Positions 10,638-17,234 of a stretch of 33,164 nucleotides of DNA are shown here, in pieces. Made by a program: the position numbers and the translations under genes. The notes beneath the pieces are model-generated. The model ran no database searches, was not told the DNA's origin, and saw only the letters and a program-made list of their open reading frames with translations. Origin of the DNA: an uncultured Anaeroplasma sp. (lineage in GTDB: Bacteria > Bacillota_I > Bacilli_A > Acholeplasmatales > Anaeroplasmataceae); the NCBI GenBank assembly GCA_947592005.1, contig CANQDJ010000012.1, positions 1-33,164 on the forward strand, given 5' to 3'. The stretch's first letter is position 1, and each line of letters starts with the position of its first letter.

Positions 10638-10672
10638 CCGATTGAATTTTAAAAGAGGAGGAAATAAGTTTT

Positions 10673-10837
10673 ATGAAAAAAGTTAAAACAATCTTTGGAT
10701 TAACATTGGCATTTATGGGATTACTTTCTTTGGGACTTTATGTAACTTCTAAAGTAAATAATAGTGTAAATAACTTACACGATGAACAAAAACTTCCTGT
10801 TCCGCCACAAGATCCTGATGACTACGATTTGTTATAA
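10673..10837 (+). CDS. 54-residue putative exported signalling peptide precursor
   Basis: A short ORF with strong expression signals: its own promoter, GAGGAGG 11 bases before ATG, and a perfect terminator behind it. The product has a basic start (MKKVK), a hydrophobic segment (about 6-24), a possible signal peptidase site after VTS (24-26), then a polar tail ending in PPQDPDDYDLL (44-54). This is the design of Phr/PapR/NprX pro-peptides, whose C-terminal residues are the signal, and it lies 172 bases after an HTH/TPR gene. Alternatives are a small single-span membrane protein or a sporulation microprotein, given spoIIID next door. The coding capacity is well supported. The signalling role is inference. 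Confidence 0.7.
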   Translation: MKKVKTIFGLTLAFMGLLSLGLYVTSKVNNSVNNLHDEQKLPVPPQDPDDYDLL

Positions 10838-10846
10838 TTAAAGAAA

Positions 10847-10884
10847 AATAAGACTAATTTTTAATGGTTAGTCTTATTTTTTTT
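10847..10884 (+). terminator. Rho-independent terminator after the peptide gene
   Basis: AATAAGACTAA (10847-10857) pairs perfectly with TTAGTCTTATT (10868-10878) around a 10-base loop, followed by a T-run through 10884. Confidence 0.92.
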
Positions 10885-10899
10885 GTAATGACATATAGT
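10872..10899 (+). promoter_or_regulatory. Candidate sigma-E-type promoter for spoIIID
   Basis: TCTTATT (10872-10878), 13 bases, CATATAGT (10892-10899). Against KMATATT and CATACAHT as I recall them, matches are 6 of 7 and 6 of 8. The -35 lies inside the preceding terminator. The -10 ends 5 bases before AGGTGA. spoIIID is a sigma-E gene in B. subtilis. Confidence 0.42.
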
Positions 10900-10915
10900 T
10901 TGATAGGTGATTAGA

Positions 10916-11167
10916 ATGGACTATGTGGATAATAGGGTTTTAAAAATGGCTTATTTAATGTTGGAAGGAAGACGAACGGTAAGAGAGGTTGCGAAAATGG
11001 TTGGATATTCTAAATCGACGGTCCATAATGACTTAACTACGAGATTAAAGGATATGGATTATGAGTTATATGAAGAAGTTAGAGATTTATTGGAATACAA
11101 TAAACAAATCCGCCATATTCGTGGCGGAGAGGCAACTAAATTGAAGTATCAACAGAAATTTCAATAA
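10916..11167 (+). CDS. spoIIID: SpoIIID, mother-cell sporulation transcription factor
   Basis: An 83-residue DNA-binding protein that in Bacillus and Clostridium modulates the sigma-E regulon in the mother cell. The helix-turn-helix is TVREVAKMVGYSKSTVHNDL (about 20-39), followed by the highly conserved C-terminal IRHIRGGEATKLKY. ATG 10916 is chosen over GTG 10907 because AGGTGA (10905-10910) is correctly placed only for the ATG. The 3' end overlaps the convergent yigZ by 32 bases. Its presence is strong evidence of a sporulation programme. Confidence 0.95.
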   Translation: MDYVDNRVLKMAYLMLEGRRTVREVAKMVGYSKSTVHNDLTTRLKDMDYELYEEVRDLLEYNKQIRHIRGGEATKLKYQQKFQ

Positions 11168-11762
11168 ATGTATCTTTTCGTTCTTGTAAATTGGTGAAAT
11201 CAATTTTGAAGGTGTATAAATCTTTTTCTAATTTTTTATAATCTTCTTTATCACAAGTGGCAATGAGTATGACATCTGTAAGGAAAGAAGTATCTATTAT
11301 ATGGATATAGTGTATTGTCTTTAATAAGGTATTATAGCCGGAATAGGATAAAATAAGTTGGAATTCTTTTTGTTTTTTTCTTTCATAAAATGTGGCTAGT
11401 TTCAAGCATTCGCTTACTGAAGAAGAGTATGCTCGAATAAGACCGCCCGCTCCTAAAAGAATGCCACCGAAATAACGGGTTGTTATAACCAATATATCGG
11501 TTAAATGATTCTTTTTTAATACCTCTATCATTGGGAAACCGGCTGTTTTTTGTGGCTCTCCATCGTCAAAACATTTTTGTATTTCTTGATTTTCTCCTAA
11601 GATATAGGCATAACAATTATGGGTTGCATCATAATATTTTTTTTTGACTTGGTCTAAGTACGTATTGACTTCTTCCAAAGAATGAACTCTAAAAATTTGA
11701 GTTATAAATTCGGATTTTTGAATAATTATTGTATTTTGATAAGTATTTTGTATCCGTTTCAT
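11136..11762 (-). CDS. yigZ: YigZ/IMPACT family protein (UPF0029)
   Basis: A 208-residue homologue of B. subtilis YvyE and E. coli YigZ. The N-terminal domain (about 1-115) carries KSEFI, ATHNCYAY, DDGEPQKTAG and the hallmark TRYFGGILLGAGGLIRAYS. The C-terminal domain (about 130-205) is the ferredoxin-like DUF1949 fold. The precise role is unknown (IMPACT proteins relate to translation control). ATG 11762 has GGTGA just upstream and is preferred to GTG 11771. It is transcribed divergently from cca and convergently with spoIIID. Confidence 0.93.
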   Translation of the reverse strand: MKRIQNTYQNTIIIQKSEFITQIFRVHSLEEVNTYLDQVKKKYYDATHNCYAYILGENQEIQKCFDDGEPQKTAGFPMIEVLKKNHLTDILVITTRYFGGILLGAGGLIRAYSSSVSECLKLATFYERKKQKEFQLILSYSGYNTLLKTIHYIHIIDTSFLTDVILIATCDKEDYKKLEKDLYTFKIDFTNLQERKDTFIEISVDTSI

Positions 11763-11778
11763 ATCTTTCACCGTAAAT

Positions 11779-11807
11779 ATTATAACTTATGACTTATATA
11801 TTTTCAA
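11779..11807 (-). promoter_or_regulatory. Sigma-A promoter of yigZ
   Basis: On the minus strand TTGAAA (11807-11802), 17-base spacer, TATAAT (11784-11779). The GGTGA ribosome-binding site (11772-11768) begins 6 bases after the -10, so the leader would be about ten bases. Confidence 0.75.
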
Positions 11808-11814
11808 TAAACTA

Positions 11815-11823
11815 TGATATAAT
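11815..11823 (+). promoter_or_regulatory. Extended -10 promoter of cca
   Basis: TGA-TATAAT at 11815-11823 with no clear -35. GGTG (11830-11833) starts 6 bases after the -10 and serves ATG 11840. It overlaps nothing of the divergent yigZ promoter, which lies 8 bases upstream. Confidence 0.6.
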
Positions 11824-11839
11824 GGTATTGGTGCATAAT

Positions 11840-12940
11840 ATGAAGGATTTGGAAACGGGAATTCAAATATTAAAACAGATAGAACAACAAGGATATAGCG
11901 GTTATATTGTCGGTGGGGCTGTTCGTGATTATTTATTGGGATTGTCTGTGAATGATATAGATATTGCCACAAATATGCCGATAGAAGTATTGAAACAATA
12001 TTTTGATGTTTTGGAAACGGGAATTTCTTATGCAGGTGTTACTATTTCAATAGGAAAACAAAAGATTGAAATTACGCAATTTCGAAAAGATTTGGAATAT
12101 GTTGATCATCGCCACCCTAAAATTGAGTTGGTGGATACGTTTAAAGAAGATTCAAAGCGAAGGGATTTTACTATCAACGCTCTTGCGCTAGATAAAGATG
12201 GAAATATATTGGATTATTGGAATGGACAAGAGGATTTAAACCGAAAAATTATTCGAACAATAGGAGATCCGAATAAGCGGTTTGAAGAAGACGCTTTAAG
12301 GATTTTAAGAGGATTATATTTGTCTTCTAAGTTGGATTTTATTATTGAAGAAGATACGTTGAAAGCCATTATCAACAAGAAACATCTTTTATCTTTTCTT
12401 TCGAATGAAAGAATTTATGATTTTTTTGTAAAAATATTGTACTGTAAAGGAAAAAATGGGTATAATTATATAGAAAAATATAATATTTTCGAATATATAG
12501 AAGAATATAAAAAATGGTTTGATATTGTTTCGGATTCTTATCGTCAAGAGGATCTATGCATATACTATTATATGAAATATGGGACATTTCCGAAGATTAC
12601 TTCCAATGAAGATAAGAAGAAGGGTTTGGTTTTAAAGAAAGTATTGGATTCCGATTGTTCGAATTATGTGATTTATGAGAATGAAGAAATCCTTACGGAT
12701 TTGATTGATGTGCTTACCAATTTGGGGTATAGGGAGATTGTAGAATCTTTAAAAGGTTTAAAGATTCATAAAAAAGATCTTCTTGCCGTCGACAATAAAG
12801 AATTAAGTAAATATTATCAAGGAAAAATGATTTCTGTTGTTCGAAAAGAAATCATTCGGGCGATATTGGACGGAAGAATAGAAAATAAGAGAAAAAGTAT
12901 CATTATATTTTTAAAAGGATTGGATGTTATAAAATGTTAG
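11840..12940 (+). CDS. cca: CCA-adding tRNA nucleotidyltransferase
   Basis: Adds or repairs the 3' CCA end of tRNAs. A class II nucleotidyltransferase of 366 residues: GG(A)VRD at 25-30, the catalytic DID at 39-41, RRDFTINAL and the RFEEDALRILRG motif are visible in the first 180 residues. The C-terminal half is helical and divergent, and it lacks an obvious HD motif. ATG 11840 is chosen because the open frame upstream (to 11789) runs through the -10 box. Its stop overlaps the start of pulA by 7 bases. Confidence 0.93.
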   Translation: MKDLETGIQILKQIEQQGYSGYIVGGAVRDYLLGLSVNDIDIATNMPIEVLKQYFDVLETGISYAGVTISIGKQKIEITQFRKDLEYVDHRHPKIELVDTFKEDSKRRDFTINALALDKDGNILDYWNGQEDLNRKIIRTIGDPNKRFEEDALRILRGLYLSSKLDFIIEEDTLKAIINKKHLLSFLSNERIYDFFVKILYCKGKNGYNYIEKYNIFEYIEEYKKWFDIVSDSYRQEDLCIYYYMKYGTFPKITSNEDKKKGLVLKKVLDSDCSNYVIYENEEILTDLIDVLTNLGYREIVESLKGLKIHKKDLLAVDNKELSKYYQGKMISVVRKEIIRAILDGRIENKRKSIIIFLKGLDVIKC

Positions 12941-15024
12941 AGAAAATGAAAGCGTATATTGATTCCTTTGAAGAGATAGCGATTTTGGTAGATAAAGATT
13001 TAGGAAAAGAAGATAAAGAATTTTATCTTTTGGATAAAAGAAAAAAATATAAATTGGATATATTATCTTTTTATGAAGAATATGCTTTTTATAAGTTTGT
13101 AGTGCGTTCTTTGCCTATTGTGGAATTAAATAAGGATTACTATATTATAGATAATCAAAAAAATAAATGTTTGTTGCGGAGCGGAGGTATTATCCGCAGT
13201 AAAGAATTTGAAGAAAAATTTAAGTATGATGGTCCTTTGGGTGTAGATTATACCAAAGAAAGATCGGTTTTTCGGTTATGGACTCCAGTTGCTAAAGAAA
13301 TTGTTGTAGAATTGTTTTATCAAGATAAAAAAGAGAAGTTTCCATTTTCTTATACCGGTGGTGGGTTATGGGAATGTACCATTGAAGGAGATTTGGAAGG
13401 ATATAAGTATTTGTTTTATGTTCGGGTATTTGAAAATTTTAAGCGAATTCATGATCCGTATGCGATTTCTTCTTCGGCAAATGGAGAATATAACTATATC
13501 ATAGATATAAATAAATTATATAAAATGAAGTATCCGAAGCCGAAATTTAGTGGGAAATATACGGACGCTATTATATATGAAGCATCGATTCGTGATTTTA
13601 CATATTATTTAAAAGACGAGAATCAAGGTACTTTCTTGGGAATGTTGGAAGATAAGCCGACCAAAAGCGGAGAGTCGACGGGCATTTCTTATATATCTTC
13701 TTTGGGAATTACGCATTTACAGGTATTACCTATTTTTGATTTCGGTGGAGTAGATGATGTTAAAAAGAATCAAAATTATAATTGGGGATATAATCCGGAA
13801 CAATATTTTATTCCGTGTGGGTGGTATTCTAAAAATCCGGACGATCCGTATTCCCGAATTAATGAAGTATTGGAATTTATAGATAATTGCCATAAAAATG
13901 GAATTCGGGTCAATATGGACGTTGTATTTAATCATGTATATAAATATGACGAATTTCCTTTTGATTATTTGGTGCCAGGTTATAATTACAGAGTGGGATT
14001 GGACGGAAAGATGTCGAATGCTTCTTTTTGTGGAAATGATTTTGCTTCCGAAAGGTATATGTGTTCGAGATTTATTCGTGATGTACTGAAATATTATGCG
14101 AAGATTTTTCATGTTTCCGGATTCCGATTTGATTTAATGGGATTATTGGATATTAAAACGCTCCAAAAAGCGTATGTCGAACTTTCTTCTATCGATAAAT
14201 CCATTATGTTGTATGGAGAGGGTTGGAATATGAATAATCCGTTGCCTGATGAAGATAGACCGCATATGTTTAATCATTATAAGATTCCGCAATATGCCTT
14301 TTTTAATGATCGATTTAGAGATTTTATTCGAGGAAGTCAAGGAAATCATTTCCCTGGATATGCGTATGGTGGAGGAAAGGGATTTTTCGATTTATATCAC
14401 ATTTTATTAGGATCTTGTATTGATTATTTTAAATTTCATGAGCCGACTCAATCGATAAATTATGTAGAATGTCATGATAATTATACGATGTATGATTATG
14501 GAAATACGCATTTGAAGCTCGATAATAAACAAAATTTAGATGCTTGTCGCTTGGCGTTGGAAATCGTGTTGGTTTCTCAGGGGATTCCTTTTATTCATGC
14601 CGGTGAGGAATTTTTCCGAACAAAACAGGGAATTGAAAATTCTTATAATAGTAAAGACGAAATCAATAAGATAGATTATGAAAGAAGAGATACATATTTA
14701 TCTATGGTTCAAACGATAAGAGATTTGATTTCGATTCGAAAAAAATGCAGTCTTTTACGGTTTTCGACTGCGGTTGAGATTAAAAGATATGCTCATGTTT
14801 TGGAAGGATTATTGGATTATCATACATTTGCGTTTTTGATTCAAACAGAAGGGGAAAAACTTTATATTATCATTAAAAACGATTCTTCCGATCGGACGAT
14901 AGAATTGGAAAATGTGGAATTGATTTTTGATGGATATAAGAAGAGAAAAGAAAAGGTTAATTCTTTTACGATGCATTCTCCGGGAGTTTATTTATTTAAG
15001 GGAGATGGAAAAAAATGGAATTGA
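12934..15024 (+). CDS. pulA: Type I pullulanase, cytoplasmic (GH13)
   Basis: Cleaves alpha-1,6 branch bonds of pullulan, glycogen or limit dextrins. The 696-residue product has no signal peptide, so it acts on internal or imported glucans. An N-terminal domain of about 100 residues is followed by a CBM48-like domain (about 103-190, starting GVDYTKERSVFRLWTP) and the GH13 barrel. The type I pullulanase motif YNWGYNP is at 282-288. GH13 regions: DVVFNH (329-334), GFRFD with nucleophile Asp400, acid/base Glu429 in YGEGWN, and ECHDN with Asp515. It is similar in size to B. subtilis AmyX. It overlaps cca (7 bases) and yhaM (10 bases), so the three are probably co-transcribed. Confidence 0.96.
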   Translation: MLEKMKAYIDSFEEIAILVDKDLGKEDKEFYLLDKRKKYKLDILSFYEEYAFYKFVVRSLPIVELNKDYYIIDNQKNKCLLRSGGIIRSKEFEEKFKYDGPLGVDYTKERSVFRLWTPVAKEIVVELFYQDKKEKFPFSYTGGGLWECTIEGDLEGYKYLFYVRVFENFKRIHDPYAISSSANGEYNYIIDINKLYKMKYPKPKFSGKYTDAIIYEASIRDFTYYLKDENQGTFLGMLEDKPTKSGESTGISYISSLGITHLQVLPIFDFGGVDDVKKNQNYNWGYNPEQYFIPCGWYSKNPDDPYSRINEVLEFIDNCHKNGIRVNMDVVFNHVYKYDEFPFDYLVPGYNYRVGLDGKMSNASFCGNDFASERYMCSRFIRDVLKYYAKIFHVSGFRFDLMGLLDIKTLQKAYVELSSIDKSIMLYGEGWNMNNPLPDEDRPHMFNHYKIPQYAFFNDRFRDFIRGSQGNHFPGYAYGGGKGFFDLYHILLGSCIDYFKFHEPTQSINYVECHDNYTMYDYGNTHLKLDNKQNLDACRLALEIVLVSQGIPFIHAGEEFFRTKQGIENSYNSKDEINKIDYERRDTYLSMVQTIRDLISIRKKCSLLRFSTAVEIKRYAHVLEGLLDYHTFAFLIQTEGEKLYIIIKNDSSDRTIELENVELIFDGYKKRKEKVNSFTMHSPGVYLFKGDGKKWN

Positions 15025-15902
15025 TGGCTAAAGTAATGGGAATCAATACTTCCGATGGAATTTATAATATATTGGTTGTTAATGAAAAGAATGAAACATT
15101 CAATTTGAAGATTTCACCTTCTATGATAGATTTGATTAAAGTTGGTGGATTATATAAGTTTATTTATACCGCTCAATATGGTGGACGTATGGCGAATATG
15201 GTTACGGAAGTAGAACAACCGAATCAGTTATCTTTGGAAAGTTCTAATGAAGCACTTCGTAAGTTTTTTCCGTCTGCCCCTATTTCTATGGAATATGCGA
15301 TAGAAGAAATTAAGAAATATATCGGAAAAATAGAAAATTCGATTATTCGTTCTATTACCGAAACGCTAATTGAAGAATATAAGGATAAGTTTTTTATTTA
15401 TCCCGCGGCGTCCAAACTCCATCATGCCTATGTTGGTGGATTGGCGTATCATAGTATAGGAATGTTACATTTATCCGATGGATTTTTGGAGAATTACTCT
15501 TATTTGGATAAGAATTATGTTTATGCAGGTATATTGCTTCACGATATAGGGAAGACGATAGAACTTACAGGGGTAATCAATACGGAGTATTCTTTAAAAG
15601 GTCAATTATTGGGACATTTGGTTTTGGGTGCGATGGAGATTGAACGGGTCGCTGAAAAATTGGGATATAAGGATACGGAAGAGGTTCTTATGTTGGAACA
15701 TATGTTGGTTTCTCATCATGGACAACCTCAATTTGGCTCCGCAAAAAGACCGATGACTCCGGAAGCGTTGGTGTTATGGTATATTGATACGATTGATTCC
15801 AAATTCAGAGTGTTGGGAGAAGAATTGGAGAAAACGGAAGTAGGGAATTATACGGATAGTATAGGCGTTTTGGATCGAATGAAAATTTATAAAATAAAGT
15901 AG
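15015..15902 (+). CDS. yhaM: YhaM-type 3'-5' exoribonuclease, HD domain
   Basis: A 295-residue protein with an N-terminal OB-like domain (about 1-75) and a C-terminal HD phosphohydrolase domain. Metal ligands are visible as HHAYVGGLAYH, LLHDIGK (His176-Asp177) and SHHGQPQFGS, followed by the YhaM-typical KRPMTPEALVLWYIDTIDSK. In B. subtilis YhaM trims RNA 3' ends. The ATG at 15015 overlaps the pulA stop. GGGAG (15000-15004) is the likely ribosome-binding site, and an alternative in-frame ATG is at 15024. Confidence 0.92.
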   Translation: MELMAKVMGINTSDGIYNILVVNEKNETFNLKISPSMIDLIKVGGLYKFIYTAQYGGRMANMVTEVEQPNQLSLESSNEALRKFFPSAPISMEYAIEEIKKYIGKIENSIIRSITETLIEEYKDKFFIYPAASKLHHAYVGGLAYHSIGMLHLSDGFLENYSYLDKNYVYAGILLHDIGKTIELTGVINTEYSLKGQLLGHLVLGAMEIERVAEKLGYKDTEEVLMLEHMLVSHHGQPQFGSAKRPMTPEALVLWYIDTIDSKFRVLGEELEKTEVGNYTDSIGVLDRMKIYKIK

Positions 15903-15913
15903 GTTTTCTAATC

Positions 15914-15942
15914 TTGAAATTGGGAAGGCTTTTGAGTATAAT
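15914..15942 (+). promoter_or_regulatory. Sigma-A promoter of the pheST leader
   Basis: TTGAAA (15914-15919), 17-base spacer, TATAAT (15937-15942). The start would be near 15949, giving a leader of about 240 bases that contains the T-box. Confidence 0.85.
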
Positions 15943-15948
15943 ATAGGT

Positions 15949-16173
15949 GTTTATAAAAAAATGAGGATAAAAGCCGTAATGGTTACGAAACGATGTAGAG
16001 AGAAGGTTATTTGGTGAAAGACCTTTTCGGAGTAGAGCTATGAATTCACTTTTGGAATGACGTTAATTGCGTCCGTTTTATCTGCGTTAAAGACAATGAG
16101 TGCTATATTTGATATAGAACTAGGGTGGTACCACGGTTTAATTCGTCCTTAGAGAAATCTAAGGATTTTTTTT
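15949..16173 (+). promoter_or_regulatory. Phenylalanine T-box leader of pheST
   Basis: The conserved T-box AGGGTGGTACCACGG lies at 16122-16136, with TGGT (16126-16129) as the antiterminator bulge suited to a tRNA with A73. The stem I distal loop motif TTGGTGAAAG is at about 16010-16019. The specifier is read as TTC (16045-16047, inside GAATTC), a Phe codon. CTATAT/ATATAG forms stem III (16104-16118). Uncharged tRNA-Phe should stabilise the antiterminator and allow read-through into pheS. The 5' end is inferred from the promoter. Confidence 0.93.
16146..16173 (+). terminator. T-box-controlled terminator before pheS
   Basis: TCCTTAGA (16146-16153), GAAA loop, TCTAAGGA (16158-16165), then eight T. 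It is mutually exclusive with the antiterminator formed by the T-box sequence just upstream. Confidence 0.92.
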
Positions 16174-16192
16174 ATGAATAAGAGGAGGATAT

Positions 16193-17233
16193 ATGGGAAA
16201 TTTAGAACAGTTAGACAAAGTTGTGGAAGAAGCGGAAAAAGAATTGAATGCGATCGATGATTTAAACCTTCTACAACAAAAGAAGGCAAACTATTTGGGT
16301 AAAAAAGGTGTTGTTGCCCAAATGATGTCCAATATGAGAGATTTGACGGTAGAAGCGAGAAAAGAAATCGGAATGCGGTCTAATCGTATTAAGGAATTGT
16401 TGGAGGCTAAGTTTGAAGAGAAACGAAAAGCCATTGAAGAGGCGATTATTTCCAAAAAATTACAAAGTGAGTCTATTGATGTAACATTACCGGGAGTTCA
16501 TTTACCGATTGGGGGAATTCACCCGTTAAATCAGACCATTATGGAATTAGAAGATTTATATATTGGTATGGGATATAAGGTTGCGGAAGGACCGGAGATT
16601 GAAACAGATGAAAATTGTTTTGAAAAATTGAATTTGCCAAAAGGACACCCTGCAAGAGATATGCAAGATACGTTTTATATTTCTCCTGAACTTTTGTTAA
16701 GAAGTCAGACTTCTCCCGTTCAGGTAAGAACAATGTTGGAAGAAGAAGGGAAACCGATTAAGATTATTTGTCCTGGTAAGGTTTATAGAAGAGATGCGGA
16801 CGATGCGACACATTCTCATCAATTTATGCAATGCGAAGGACTTGTTTTAGGAAAGAATATAACGTTGGCTGATTTAAAGGGAGCGTTATTGGAAATGGCG
16901 AAAAAGATGTTGGGAGAAGATAGAGAAATTCGTTTAAGACCTTCTTTTTTCCCTTTTACGGAACCTTCTGTGGAAGTAGATGTATCTTGTGGATTATGTA
17001 ATGGAAAAGGCTGCCCTACTTGTAAAAATACGGGTTGGATAGAGGTTTTGGGTGCCGGCATGGTAAATGATAATGTTTTACGTATGTCCGGGTATGATCC
17101 AAAAGAAATTCAAGGTTTTGCGTTCGGTATCGGAGTAGAACGATTGACAATGTTGAAATACAGAATCGACGATATTCGTAATTTTTATACGAATGATATT
17201 CGGTTTTTGAATCAATTTAAGGAGGTAAAGTAA
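16193..17233 (+). CDS. pheS: Phenylalanine-tRNA ligase alpha subunit
   Basis: Catalytic alpha subunit of the (alpha-beta)2 class II synthetase, 346 residues. An N-terminal coiled coil (about 1-85) is followed by the catalytic domain with [11 protein letters not shown], the motif 2 region around [17 protein letters not shown], and motif 3 [14 protein letters not shown] CxxCxGKGCPTC-type cluster ([12 protein letters not shown]) is present, as in several bacterial PheS proteins. GAGGAGG (16182-16188) precedes ATG. Controlled by the T-box. Confidence 0.97.
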   Translation: MGNLEQLDKVVEEAEKELNAIDDLNLLQQKKANYLGKKGVVAQMMSNMRDLTVEARKEIGMRSNRIKELLEAKFEEKRKAIEEAIISKKLQSESIDVTLPGVHLPIGGIHPLNQTIMELEDLYIGMGYKVAEGPEIETDENCFEKLNLPKGHPARDMQDTFYISPELLLRSQTSPVQVRTMLEEEGKPIKIICPGKVYRRDADDATHSHQFMQCEGLVLGKNITLADLKGALLEMAKKMLGEDREIRLRPSFFPFTEPSVEVDVSCGLCNGKGCPTCKNTGWIEVLGAGMVNDNVLRMSGYDPKEIQGFAFGIGVERLTMLKYRIDDIRNFYTNDIRFLNQFKEVK

Positions 17234-17234
17234 A

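Larger units (their letters stand above)
10548..10653 (+). repeat. 12-base direct repeat bracketing the peptide promoter
   Basis: TTGAATTTTAAA occurs at 10548-10559 and again at 10642-10653, 94 bases apart, either side of the -35/-10. The first copy is part of a GAATTT-T-AAATTC palindrome (10550-10562). The second covers the expected transcription start. It is AT-only apart from one G, so chance is possible. Confidence 0.4.

Noticed and set aside
11109-11128. Strong GC hairpin TCCGCCA/TGGCGGA near the spoIIID 3' end
   Set aside because: It encodes the invariant HIRGGEA residues and has no T-run, so it is a consequence of codons rather than a terminator.
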